Source of the DNA: Brevibacillus dissolubilis
GTDB taxonomy: Bacteria > Bacillota > Bacilli > Brevibacillales > Brevibacillaceae
Assembly (NCBI RefSeq): GCF_006170445.1
Contig: NZ_VCNA01000009.1
Location: forward strand, 1 to 64,000
Length of the DNA: 64,000 nucleotides
Direction of reading: 5' to 3'
Shown here: in pieces, positions 45,653 through 54,513 of the stretch
How positions within the stretch are numbered: position 1 is the stretch's first letter
How the letters are laid out: each line of letters begins with the position of its first letter
The notes under the pieces: generated by a model
Told to the model about the DNA's origin: nothing
Database searches by the model: none
Seen by the model: the letters and a program-made list of their open reading frames with translations, nothing else
Program-made: the position numbers and the translations under genes

Positions 45653-45860
45653 TCGTGCCACCCCTCCTTGTGGGCTCTACAGGAACAAGGTTGAGGGATT
45701 GTTACAGTCACCTTATCCTATGTGGGGTGGGTGGTGATGGTGCCGAAGGTAAAGGGTATTTAGGCTTTTGCCTTATTACTCTATGTCAAAATTGGGCGGG
45801 TGGTTCCTCTGCAACCGCAGATTTTCCGTCAAAAATTCCGCCAGCACGTGCCACATCCCT

Positions 45861-46793
45861 TTAGACAAACGGCTTACGCTCATACGTCATCTGATAACGC
45901 GCCTGTAGTCCTTTTGACATGAGCGTAAAGCCTGCGACGGCGATGATGAATGCGGTAAGCGGGGCGAAAAAGACCCAGACCTTGTATTGGATGAAGCCGC
46001 GGGATTGGCCGATCAGGCCGGCCCATTCGTGTGTCATCGAGTGGTACAAATCCGGCGAGAAGGTCTGTAGAGTGCCACCGACGAACAGGTTGAAGATGCC
46101 GAGCTGACCCATCAGCGACATGACCGTGATGATCTCCATGACGAAGACGATCATCAGCTGCTCCTTCAGCTGCGGGAAGACGTGTCGTACGATGATATGC
46201 TCGCGGCCCGCTCCGAGCGATTCTGCTGCGGTAACGAATGGCATCTCCTTGATCTGCTCTGTCTTTTGCCGTACTGACGACACTGCACTTGGGATGCCCA
46301 GTATCGTGACGACGGCGATGAAAAAGAGCGTCAATTCCGTCTCCGACAAGGGCGAGTTGATATTGACCCGCACCAATAGGAAGTAGACAGGCAGTATTAC
46401 CGGCATGTAGCTCCAAGCATTCTCAATGGAGATCCACCAGTTCTGCCTGCGCTCCGCCATCCCGATGTACAAGCCGATGATGGTCCCGAGCACAACACGC
46501 AGCAACGCGATGATCGCAGTTGTGAACAGGGTATATCTGGCGCCATATAATAACAGCGTCAAGAGATCATAGCCCCATTTGTCCGTCCCAAGCAAATGCT
46601 CAGCTGACGGGGGAAGCGGTGGGGAGACGATGACATCTTTGCCGTCGACGACCGTGCTGTGCACCTTGACCTGATCCTTCACGCCATACGGAGCCATCGA
46701 AGGCCCCAGCAAAGCGACCATGACCAACACGAAGACAATGACACTGCCAATCCAAAAGCTAACCGGAAAACGGCCTCTGCTCACACTACTCAT
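45861..46793 (-). CDS. oligopeptide/nickel-type ABC transporter permease (OppC-like)
   Basis: A 310-residue permease with six predicted membrane segments. It has a BPD_transp_1 core and the EAA loop as ESLGAGREHIIVRHVFPQL; the N-terminal HLLGTDKWGYDLLTLLLYGAR segment is typical of OppC/DppC. It overlaps the OppB-like gene by 8 bases. No ATPase or binding-protein gene accompanies the pair, so they must borrow these or have lost them. Confidence 0.85.
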   Translation of the reverse strand: MSSVSRGRFPVSFWIGSVIVFVLVMVALLGPSMAPYGVKDQVKVHSTVVDGKDVIVSPPLPPSAEHLLGTDKWGYDLLTLLLYGARYTLFTTAIIALLRVVLGTIIGLYIGMAERRQNWWISIENAWSYMPVILPVYFLLVRVNINSPLSETELTLFFIAVVTILGIPSAVSSVRQKTEQIKEMPFVTAAESLGAGREHIIVRHVFPQLKEQLMIVFVMEIITVMSLMGQLGIFNLFVGGTLQTFSPDLYHSMTHEWAGLIGQSRGFIQYKVWVFFAPLTAFIIAVAGFTLMSKGLQARYQMTYERKPFV

Positions 46794-47658
46794 AGATAAA
46801 ACCTCGCTCGAACAAGTATAGGATGCCGCGGATTAAGCCATAAATCAAGACGGAGAGCAACAACAAAACACCCAGCCCAATTGCCGCCGTGGCGAAGGCA
46901 TAATCCCCGAAAATAAAGCGGGTAATCCCCGACACATTGAGCAGATACTCGACAACGAACAGATTGGCGATGGTGATGGCAATCGCTTTTTTCAAGTCAG
47001 CGACCAAAAACGGCTTGATGTTCTTATAGACGTGATGAAGCTGGATATGGCGGATCGCCAGCCCCTTGGCCAAGGCTGTCCGGATATAATCCTCTCCCCC
47101 CACCTGGTAGTACTTGAGATCTACCATTTTGAGCAGGAAAATCGTCGGCCCAATCGACAGCACCACAATAGGGAACCAAAGCCTAAGCCCCCCCTCTGCA
47201 AACGGAGAAAGCGTGATCAGACGAATATCTGTCATCTGGTAAAACGCAATCGCTCCCACAAGGAAGAACATGATCATAATGAAGTCAGGAATCGTGGACA
47301 AAAAATCCAGTACCCGCTTCACTCCCCGAGACAGTCGGTTGTGATGCAGGAACAGACCAAACACTATACTGCTGATAACCGCGATCAGGAGGCTCGATAA
47401 AAGAAGAATAAACGATTGCTCGGTAAACGATACGAGGTCATCGGCAATGCTGCGCTCCGTTCTCCCGATCCAATATGTGCCCAGCGTGCCTTGCGAAAGA
47501 TCGGTGAGCAGGTCTGCGGACTGGATCACCAATACCTCTGGACGGAAAACCACGTCCCGCTCGTCATCAATTCCAAACATGATGGGCAGCCCCGACACCA
47601 GCAGAATCAGCAGGAAAACACCTATGATCTGCATCAAATATTTAAACAATTCGAACAC
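46786..47658 (-). CDS. ABC transporter permease (OppB-like)
   Basis: A 290-residue permease with six predicted membrane segments. The EAA-type loop reads DYIRTALAKGLAIRHIQLHHVYKN, followed by the OppB/DppB-like FVVEYLLNVSGITRFIFGDYA. It has an N-terminal hydrophobic anchor and an extracytoplasmic loop. Its stop overlaps the OppC-like start. Peptide or nickel uptake is the family role; here the substrate is unknown. Confidence 0.83.
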   Translation of the reverse strand: MFELFKYLMQIIGVFLLILLVSGLPIMFGIDDERDVVFRPEVLVIQSADLLTDLSQGTLGTYWIGRTERSIADDLVSFTEQSFILLLSSLLIAVISSIVFGLFLHHNRLSRGVKRVLDFLSTIPDFIMIMFFLVGAIAFYQMTDIRLITLSPFAEGGLRLWFPIVVLSIGPTIFLLKMVDLKYYQVGGEDYIRTALAKGLAIRHIQLHHVYKNIKPFLVADLKKAIAITIANLFVVEYLLNVSGITRFIFGDYAFATAAIGLGVLLLLSVLIYGLIRGILYLFERGFIYE

Positions 47659-47780
47659 CTCCTACTATTCAAAAATCTTACAATAACTTTTTTTGTCACG
47701 CTATACAAATGCACTTTTTTTATTCTTTTTTATATATCCTTACAAAGTCATAAGTTCTGTCATACCTGTTTCCCCAAAAC

Positions 47781-47825
47781 AAAAAACCTTCTGAATGTCA
47801 GCAAATCGACACCAGAAGGTCGTTT
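47781..47825 (-). terminator. terminator after cheX
   Basis: ACCTTCTG (47786-47793) pairs with CAGAAGGT (47813-47820), with TGTC/GACA-type inner pairing and a minus-strand T run. Confidence 0.65.
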
Positions 47826-47845
47826 TCGATTCTTCTTTTCATCAC

Positions 47846-48301
47846 TTACAGAACCAACACTTGAATTTCAAGTTTGCCCAGATCGCCGATTTCAAGCGGA
47901 ACAGTCAGGGCTTTGCCTTCGGCTTTGAAGTGTTCGATATCCTCTACCAGCTGTGGTGGCGTGATATCGATGGCTACGCCTTGATTGAAAAGCAGGGTAC
48001 TTGCATTCCCTGAAATCATATTGCCCAGTTCCGAGATCGCACTTTTTCCGATTTCATCCATCTCAGCAATGGGGAAACCTCCCATCATGGCAGAGACAAT
48101 ACGCAGAGCTACCTCTTTATGCAGACCGAATACGATATCGCCTTGTAATTGACCGGTCATACCAATTTTGATCCAAATATGTTCATCGTAAAACTTCACG
48201 TCTTTAATCGACAACTCTCCACGTGTAGGGGAAACATTGCATACCTGTGAGATGACGAGGGAAGCTGACTCTAGAAACGGATTGATATATTGAGCTTTCA
48301 T
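47846..48301 (-). CDS. cheX: CheX-family CheY-P phosphatase
   Basis: A 151-residue cytosolic protein of the CheC/CheX/FliY family, which dephosphorylates CheY-P during chemotaxis. The conserved active-site helix IGKSAISELGNMISGNA supplies the E-x-x-N pair. MKAQYINPFLESA at the N-terminus is typical of CheX. It has its own terminator and no other chemotaxis genes nearby. Confidence 0.88.
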   Translation of the reverse strand: MKAQYINPFLESASLVISQVCNVSPTRGELSIKDVKFYDEHIWIKIGMTGQLQGDIVFGLHKEVALRIVSAMMGGFPIAEMDEIGKSAISELGNMISGNASTLLFNQGVAIDITPPQLVEDIEHFKAEGKALTVPLEIGDLGKLEIQVLVL

Positions 48302-48345
48302 AGGTTAACAAATCCTTTCAAGGCTAATTTACCCTACCTTCATAA

Positions 48346-48771
48346 TTATAGTGTCGAAAGTTGTATCATACAAGACTTTTTCACTATTTGGGAAGACTTT
48401 ACCAAAAAGATAGGGATGTTACCAAATAATGTTCGTAGTTGTAGATCATTAGAAGTCAAATAGATGGCAACGGCCTCGTTCAAATCTAAAATGGGAACTC
48501 CGACTTCGTGCTTGCTCAGCTGCCACAGCGGGTCTGACAGGCGGGAAAAAGCAAAGACCGTATCTCCAAAATGTAAGCATTCCACCACACAGCGGACTCG
48601 CGGATAATCTGGACTTTCTTCTAATAAATGGATCGGTTCGCAACCGAACTTTTCGATGAGGTGTTGTCTGTCTTGAAGTTGCTCTTTGTCCTTTTTTGAG
48701 ACGCTTCGACGGGGTGATAAGATCGGATAGTGTTGATATACATATTCCTTTTTTATGCCATGATAAAACAT
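48346..48771 (-). CDS. hypothetical protein
   Basis: A 141-residue soluble protein (MFYHGIKKEYVYQHYPILSPRR; LLEESPDYPRVRCVVECLHFGDTV; AVAIYLTSNDLQLRTLFG). GGAGGTG lies 7 bases before ATG 48771. No family is recognised. The alternating strands and the FSRLSDPLWQLSKHEVG segment suggest a compact alpha/beta or beta domain. It lies 63 bases beyond the Vpr-like protease gene, apparently in its own frame of the same transcript, and 44 bases before cheX. Confidence 0.65.
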   Translation of the reverse strand: MFYHGIKKEYVYQHYPILSPRRSVSKKDKEQLQDRQHLIEKFGCEPIHLLEESPDYPRVRCVVECLHFGDTVFAFSRLSDPLWQLSKHEVGVPILDLNEAVAIYLTSNDLQLRTLFGNIPIFLVKSSQIVKKSCMIQLSTL

Positions 48772-48834
48772 GTTTTTGCACCTCCATAGAGAAAAGGGGA
48801 GACGCCTGCTTCACGTATCCCCTACTCCCTGTTT

Positions 48835-51800
48835 TTACTTATTTTTATCCGTTGGTGACTGCTTGGATCGTTTCCCGACTACGGCTGTCTGTGCTTTGGC
48901 TTCGCGGCCGAGTGGGTCGGTGGCGACGACGGTCAGGGTTTCTTTGCCTTCCTTGAGGGCGGGCAGGTCGAGCTGGAATTCTCCCCGCTCGTTAAAATCC
49001 GCCTGGAGACGCTGATCGCCGTAGTAGAAATGCAACCGGGTCGGTGTCTGCGCGACGACCCGCCCACGGATCACGAGTCCGTCACCAATGACACCTTCGT
49101 AGGCAGCGTGACCGAAGCCGACAGATGGCTGTGGAATCGGTTTGGCGGTGTAGCTGAGGCGCTGTTCGCCGTATTGGAGGACCAGTGTGCCTGCATGGGT
49201 ATCGACATAGGCGTTGACCGTGATGAAGGCCAGATTGCCTGCTTCATCGATTCCTTCTACCAGGACTTTGTTTTCGCCGTGGTTGAGCAGGACATGCTTG
49301 GTAAAGCTTTTCTCCACCATTTTTTCGATCTGGTCTTCTTCCCAGCTCTGGATGATCTCGCCGTTGACGCGCAGCTGGCCTTTGAAGTTGGCGTCACGGT
49401 AACTGATCTCGATCGGCATCCACATTTTCTCGGTGCCGGTGTCGTAGAAGGCTTCTTCTGTGCCATCGTTGACCACCATAACTTGTGGAGCGGTCGAGTC
49501 GATGATGATGCGCTGGGTGAACTGGCGGTTGTTGCCGAAGACATCTGTGGCGCTGTAGGTCACGTAGTTAAGCCCCTCTGGCAGCGAGAGCAGCGTGGAG
49601 AAAGCGCCGTCTGCTTCGACCGGCACAGTGTGGTTGTTGATCACGAGTGTGACGCGGTCGAGCATGTCTTCCCCAGCGATTTTCCCGCTGATCGCTACAT
49701 GCGGCTGTTTGTTCACCAGGATCTGCTCGAAGATATCATTGGGGAACTCTACGAATGGCGGTGTGGTGTCGCTTTTGCCGTTGACTTGGGCCATCGTGAT
49801 GTTGCCGGCGTAGTCATAGGCGACCACTGTGATCTTTTTGTTAGGCTGATTGACGACGGTCATATGGGATGCAGACGAGTATGGGCCGCCTGTCTTTTTG
49901 CCGTCCACATAGACGAGGTAGCCTTGGACATCCTTGTCACGGCTGCTCCAGTTGACCCGGTTGCCGCTAAGGGATGCTGATAGGCTCGGTGCTTTGCGGT
50001 CTACGCGGATGGGCAGGGTCATGCTTTGCCAGTTGGCGTGGCGTCCGTCGATTTTGGCCTTGATGACGAATTGATAGGCTCCATCGGCTACAGGCTCGTA
50101 GGTTCCTTTATCAGGATTATAGGCTTTGCCGTCCCAGCCCCACTCTTCCCGTTCGGTGTAGTAATAGGGGATGCCCAGCTTGGACTGATCGAACTTGGAG
50201 ACCTTTTGATCCTGAACCAGGGAATGAATCAGCTTGCCGGATTGATCCACGATATCGATCGACACCTGCTTGGCATTGCGCAGGAAGGTGATCGACGGTG
50301 CGGCCGTGTCATAGTGACCGTCTCCATTGGGTGAAAAAGCGATGTGGCTTGGGTCGATCATCACATTGCCATGCTCATCGATTCCGTTGACGCCGAGGTA
50401 ATCGCGGAATTTCCATTTGTCGTTTTCTTTGTCGTGATACCAGGTGGTTTTGACTCCTGTCAGTTTTTCTTGGCTGGAATCCTCCCACATCGGTGCATCC
50501 ATCACGCGAGGGGCGTTCCAGTCACCGTAGAAGCCATAGTAGGGGACGCGGAGCTTCGGAACGTCCGCTTTTTCCGGGGTCAGGGCGATGAAGCCTTCCG
50601 CAAAAATATTATTATCAGCTTGCTCTGGAATCGTCAGAGTTACCTTCACCTCTTGCCGCTCGCCCGGCTTCACCGTCACTTGTGCCTTAGAAAAGCTGAG
50701 CTTGGCTCCTTGCAGGGGTACATCGGTCAGCATGTTTTGCCCGTTATGCTGCAGGTCGGTCAGGACGCCGAATTCATCTTGGAGAGTGTAGGTGATCGGG
50801 CTTTTGCCGAACTTGTTCTCTACAAAAAGCGAGAAGCTGGTGGTCTTCCCTACTTGTCCGAGCGAGATACCTGCTTTGCCTTTGGCATCGGTGACAACGA
50901 CTGGGGTCTTGGCGGCGCGGACGAGCTGTATCATGCCTGCCCCTTGGACACGCGGGGAGTATGGGTATGCTTTTTCCTCGCTGCCTTTGGAGATGGCGGC
51001 TACATCGCGTGGATCGAAGATCGGTTCGGCGGTGTTCATGGTGGCTGCTTTGAGTGTCTCGACCAGTGGACGGCCCGTGAGATTGCGGCCTTGTTTGATA
51101 TAGTACTGCTTTAGGAGTGCCATGCCGCCTGCGACGTGCGGGGTCGCCATGGATGTACCGCTTTTGACACCATAATCGTCATCATAGACGGTGGAGAGAA
51201 TCCCGCCACCCGGTGCAGTGATCTCTGGCTTGAATTGCAGGTCAGGAGTAGGCCCCCATGAAGTGAATCCGGAGATGGTGCCGCCATTAGGATAGGGCAG
51301 TGGGTTTTGCGCATAATGACCGTCGAAGGTGACGGTGACGTTTTTGCCTTTTTTCAAGCGGGAGGCGATCTGTTCTCCGGTCTGCTTGAGGATGGCTACA
51401 GCGGGGATGTTCTTCATCTCCTGGCCGCTCATGATCAGCGGACCGTTGGTGTTGTTGTAGATGATTGCACCGACTGCTCCTGCCTGCTTGGCGAGGCGGA
51501 GCTTTTCGTCAAACGAAATGTCTCCGCGCTCAATCAGCACGACTTTATCCTTGACATTGATATTGTAGTCTTCTTTTTTTCCTTTGCCCACATAGACGAG
51601 TGAATAGGTCTTGGTGAGGGCTTGAGCAGGATCTATAGCGTCTCCTTGGGACTGGTGGGAAGTGAGATAGACGGCACGATCCAACCCGCTCACGCCTGTG
51701 ACTGCAAAGCTCATTCCAGCAAGGGTGGTCGCATTAGCCGAAGCTACGCTGAATGCATCTGGGGAGATTCCAGGGGAGCCGACCATGGAGTAGTCTGGGT

Positions 51801-52656
51801 TCTCTGTCTTCACCTTTTCACTGCCGAAGTAAGCATCGTTCCCTGCTGCGGCCACGACGATCACTCCGTTGTCCACCGCGCGTTTGATCGCGTATTGCTC
51901 GGTGTTGGTGTCATCGACATAGCCTGCAGACGAACCAAGGCTCAGGTTGATGACGTCCGCTTTTTTGGTGACGGAATCGGTGATGGCAAAGAGAATTGAT
52001 TCACTTAATCCCGACATCTCTCCTTGGTAATTGGAGAAGACCTTTTCACTTAAAAGCTGTGCCTCTGGCGCCACCCCTTTGATCTTGCCGTTGGCAGCGA
52101 CAATCCCGGCGACATGAACACCGTGCTGGGATTCACCTACGTCCTTGGTGATTTTGTTGCGGTCAGCCCAGTTATAGCCGGGGATGACTTTTTTGGGGGA
52201 GCCGGATTTGGCCTGGGCTGCCCGTTTATCGCGCGGTGGCTGAAAATCGGGATGCTGCGGATTCACCCCTGTATCGATGATCGAGACCAGCATCCCCTCT
52301 CCTTTAACCCCCAGCTCTTGCCATGCTTTAGCGGCTTGGATCATATCCAGTGTGGAGGTAGGTGCGATCTTTACCTGCTCGTCTAAAATGACATGATCGA
52401 CCTTGTCCCATTCGTTGGCTTGGATCAGACTGTTCAAAGGTCGGGCTGCGGTATTCGGACGGATGTCTTGGAGTACCTGTGTTAGAGTCAACGGGTCAGC
52501 CTGCTGGATTTCCGTCTGTTTCGTTGGGTTTGGGTATGGATGGTTTAATGATGTATCGGCTGTTGTTCCTGCCGTCTGCGACGCACTGACGTGGCTCATG
52601 GACGGCATCAGCACTAAGGATGATGCCAGTCCGATGCTTAGAACCTGTTTTTTCAT
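48835..52656 (-). CDS. vpr: secreted subtilisin-family serine protease (Vpr-like) with PA and Ig-like domains
   Basis: A 1273-residue exoprotease. It has a signal peptide (to about residue 26), an inhibitor-I9-like propeptide, and a peptidase S8 domain with D128 (SIIDTGV), H178 (HGVHVAG) and S502 (GTSMATP). A protease-associated domain is inserted (VVLIERGDISFDEKLRLAKQAGAVGAI). Fn3-like and several Ig-like/bacterial-Ig domains with no sorting motif follow. AGGAGGGGG precedes ATG 52656. Vpr and lactocepin-type enzymes degrade extracellular protein and in Bacillus mature other exoproducts. The C-terminus is much longer than Vpr's (806 residues), so the symbol is only by similarity. Confidence 0.92.
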   Translation of the reverse strand: MKKQVLSIGLASSLVLMPSMSHVSASQTAGTTADTSLNHPYPNPTKQTEIQQADPLTLTQVLQDIRPNTAARPLNSLIQANEWDKVDHVILDEQVKIAPTSTLDMIQAAKAWQELGVKGEGMLVSIIDTGVNPQHPDFQPPRDKRAAQAKSGSPKKVIPGYNWADRNKITKDVGESQHGVHVAGIVAANGKIKGVAPEAQLLSEKVFSNYQGEMSGLSESILFAITDSVTKKADVINLSLGSSAGYVDDTNTEQYAIKRAVDNGVIVVAAAGNDAYFGSEKVKTENPDYSMVGSPGISPDAFSVASANATTLAGMSFAVTGVSGLDRAVYLTSHQSQGDAIDPAQALTKTYSLVYVGKGKKEDYNINVKDKVVLIERGDISFDEKLRLAKQAGAVGAIIYNNTNGPLIMSGQEMKNIPAVAILKQTGEQIASRLKKGKNVTVTFDGHYAQNPLPYPNGGTISGFTSWGPTPDLQFKPEITAPGGGILSTVYDDDYGVKSGTSMATPHVAGGMALLKQYYIKQGRNLTGRPLVETLKAATMNTAEPIFDPRDVAAISKGSEEKAYPYSPRVQGAGMIQLVRAAKTPVVVTDAKGKAGISLGQVGKTTSFSLFVENKFGKSPITYTLQDEFGVLTDLQHNGQNMLTDVPLQGAKLSFSKAQVTVKPGERQEVKVTLTIPEQADNNIFAEGFIALTPEKADVPKLRVPYYGFYGDWNAPRVMDAPMWEDSSQEKLTGVKTTWYHDKENDKWKFRDYLGVNGIDEHGNVMIDPSHIAFSPNGDGHYDTAAPSITFLRNAKQVSIDIVDQSGKLIHSLVQDQKVSKFDQSKLGIPYYYTEREEWGWDGKAYNPDKGTYEPVADGAYQFVIKAKIDGRHANWQSMTLPIRVDRKAPSLSASLSGNRVNWSSRDKDVQGYLVYVDGKKTGGPYSSASHMTVVNQPNKKITVVAYDYAGNITMAQVNGKSDTTPPFVEFPNDIFEQILVNKQPHVAISGKIAGEDMLDRVTLVINNHTVPVEADGAFSTLLSLPEGLNYVTYSATDVFGNNRQFTQRIIIDSTAPQVMVVNDGTEEAFYDTGTEKMWMPIEISYRDANFKGQLRVNGEIIQSWEEDQIEKMVEKSFTKHVLLNHGENKVLVEGIDEAGNLAFITVNAYVDTHAGTLVLQYGEQRLSYTAKPIPQPSVGFGHAAYEGVIGDGLVIRGRVVAQTPTRLHFYYGDQRLQADFNERGEFQLDLPALKEGKETLTVVATDPLGREAKAQTAVVGKRSKQSPTDKNK

Positions 52657-52750
52657 GTTCAGCCCCCTCCTGATGTAAGCAATCGCTCTTCCATTTCTTA
52701 AAGTTTTCCATAGGGAGGGCTTGGATATGCACAAATTGGATGAAAGAAAA

Positions 52751-52775
52751 TAACAGCCTGCAAAATGAGTGCAGG
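52751..52775 (-). terminator. probable terminator of the coiled-coil gene
   Basis: CCTGCA (52757-52762) pairs with TGCAGG (52770-52775); the minus strand continues with GTTATTTTC. The stem is short. Confidence 0.45.
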
Positions 52776-52776
52776 A

Positions 52777-53400
52777 TTATTGAGCGGCTCTGCGTTTGTT
52801 GACTTCCAATTCGACATCGGCAATGCGCCGATTGATGAAGCGCACGTCTTCATGCATGTTATGAACCTTAGCTAGAATCTTCTCATCGCTGTCAATGCAT
52901 GACACCTGATGTCTATGAATGGAGTCATGCAGCTGTTCAAACTTGAAGTTCATCTCCGCCCGAAGCGTTGCGACCTGTGTCTCCATACTGTTCATGCGGA
53001 GTTCCAAGCGGTCTGTTTGCGATTGCAGACTGTTGACTTGAGATTGCAGACTGTTGACTTGAGCTTCAAGGCTGTTGACTTTGGCTTCGAGTCTGTCGAC
53101 TTTAGCCTCGATTCTGTTGACTTTGGCTTCGAGGCTGTTGACTTTGGCTTCGAGACTGTGGACTTTAGCCTCGATTCTGTTGACTTGGGATTGGAGATTA
53201 GCCATTTGCGCTTCGAGGTTGTCTATTCTGGCTTCTAAACCATCCATCCTCTTTTCCAAACCGTCTACCTTCGTCTCTACCCTTTCCAGCCTTGCATCCA
53301 GCCGTTCCAAACTTTCATGAATCGGCTTCAATTCCTCCTGCAAAATCCCCCGAAACACCTGCACCCAATCGCTATTGAAATCCTTTCTCAAAACACTCAT
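52777..53400 (-). CDS. long coiled-coil protein of seven-residue repeats
   Basis: A 207-residue soluble protein. After MSVLRKDFNSDWVQVFRGIL, nearly the whole chain is a heptad coiled coil built of LEAKVNS/IEAKVDR/LQSQVNS units; a charged C-terminus ends NKRRAAQ. It has no signal or membrane helix. The ribosome binding site GAGGGTGAGTGG abuts the ATG. Similar sequences are annotated as coiled-coil, SMC-like or tail-fibre-like, but the low complexity defeats family assignment. Trimer or dimer scaffolding is the likely role. Confidence 0.75.
   Translation of the reverse strand: MSVLRKDFNSDWVQVFRGILQEELKPIHESLERLDARLERVETKVDGLEKRMDGLEARIDNLEAQMANLQSQVNRIEAKVHSLEAKVNSLEAKVNRIEAKVDRLEAKVNSLEAQVNSLQSQVNSLQSQTDRLELRMNSMETQVATLRAEMNFKFEQLHDSIHRHQVSCIDSDEKILAKVHNMHEDVRFINRRIADVELEVNKRRAAQ
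53024..53196. repeat. tandem 21-bp repeats inside the coiled-coil gene
   Basis: About eight 21-bp units of the type GACTTTGGCTTCGAGGCTGTT each encode one heptad. The high unit identity points to recent expansion and probable copy-number variation. Confidence 0.75.
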
Positions 53401-53581
53401 CCACTCACCCTCTTCAATGTTCTGCTTACTTCGCCTCTATCTTACACCCTGTTAAGATTTTTTCGCCGAATACATGTTCCTAAATTTTATTCGTTATTAC
53501 ATAACTTTTTTATATATGTTGATCAATCTGGTATCTAGCGGTTACTTTATTAGATCGGCTCTTTTTTATATAATCATGGAT

Positions 53582-53690
53582 TTTCCACCGAGAGCGAGAG
53601 GATGATCTGTTTGTAAGGAGACCGGCAGAACGTAGTGAGGGAAAGGCGACTGGAAAACAGATCATCCTCTCGCTCTCCGCTGGAGAGCCC
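53582..53690. repeat. 109-bp hairpin element with perfect 23-bp arms
   Basis: The segment 53590-53612 (GAGAGCGAGAGGATGATCTGTTT) is an exact inverted copy of 53655-53677; pairing extends further as CCA/TGG. The 42-base loop carries GGCAGAACGTAGTGAGG. It is not an intrinsic terminator, as it has no T tract. It lies between the coiled-coil gene and the sdh terminator. Region 53401-53761 has no gene. Confidence 0.75.
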
Positions 53691-53698
53691 ACTATAAA

Positions 53699-53738
53699 TA
53701 AAAAAAGCCGCCGTACTTATTCGTACGACGACCTTTTT
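53699..53738 (-). terminator. terminator of the sdhCAB operon
   Basis: AAAAAGCCGCCGTAC pairs imperfectly with GTACGACGACCTTTTT (53701-53737), just past sdhB. Confidence 0.65.
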
Positions 53739-53761
53739 CCTAAAACATATATCACGAACGA

Positions 53762-54511
53762 TTAAGAGAAGAAGAAACGCTTCACAGCATGTTTCGTAGT
53801 CTCTTTGTTCATGTGAGCGATGGAAGTAGTGAGCGGGATGCCTTTCGGGCAGGATTGTACACAGTTTTGGGAGTTACCGCAATTTGTGATACCGCCTTCG
53901 CCCATGAGAGCTTCCAGACGCTCGTGTTTGTTCATGTTACCAGTTGGATGCTCGTTGAACAGGCGAACCTGGGAGATCGCAAATGGACCGATGAATGGAG
54001 ATTTTTCGTTTACGTTCGGGCAAGCTTCCAGACATACACCACACGTCATGCATTTGGAAAGCTCGTAAGCCCATTGACGTTCAACCTCTGGCATACGTGG
54101 ACCAGGGCCAAGATCGTGGGTACCGTCGATTGGAATCCATGCTTTGACGCGTTTGAGTGCATCGAACATACGGCTACGGTCGATGGACAGGTCGCGTTGC
54201 ACAGGGAAGGTGCTCATAGGAGCGATACGGATCGGTTGCTCGAGCTTGTCAACGAGTGCCGTACAAGCTTGGCGTGGCTTGCCGTTGATGACCATGGAAC
54301 AAGCACCGCAGACCTCTTCCAAACAGTTGGATTCCCAGATAACCGGTTTGGTCTTCTGACCTTGGGAGTTGACTGGGTTACGTTGGATTTCCATCAAGCA
54401 GGAAATCACGTTCATACCCGGACGGTAAGGAATGGTAAATTCCTCTTTATATGGAGTAGACTCAGGAGTATCCTGACGGGTGATGACAAGAGAGATGGTT
54501 TTTTCAGCCAT
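53762..54511 (-). CDS. sdhB: succinate dehydrogenase iron-sulfur subunit
   Basis: A 249-residue membrane-bound Complex II subunit passing electrons from FAD to menaquinone. [2Fe-2S] cluster ligands are in CLEEVCGACSMVINGKPRQAC; [4Fe-4S] and [3Fe-4S] ligands are in CMTCGVCLEACPNV and CVQSCPKGIPL. It follows sdhA by 2 bases. Confidence 0.97.
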   Translation of the reverse strand: MAEKTISLVITRQDTPESTPYKEEFTIPYRPGMNVISCLMEIQRNPVNSQGQKTKPVIWESNCLEEVCGACSMVINGKPRQACTALVDKLEQPIRIAPMSTFPVQRDLSIDRSRMFDALKRVKAWIPIDGTHDLGPGPRMPEVERQWAYELSKCMTCGVCLEACPNVNEKSPFIGPFAISQVRLFNEHPTGNMNKHERLEALMGEGGITNCGNSQNCVQSCPKGIPLTTSIAHMNKETTKHAVKRFFFS

Positions 54512-54513
54512 GG

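Noticed and set aside
48449-48814. 121-residue frame overlapping the 141-residue hypothetical gene
   Set aside because: The 48346-48771 frame has a proper GGAGGTG site and better amino-acid composition; the other is its shadow.
53024-53196. Short tandem repeats considered as a CRISPR array
   Set aside because: The 21-bp units are contiguous, in frame and encode heptads; there are no spacers. No CRISPR array was seen in the window.
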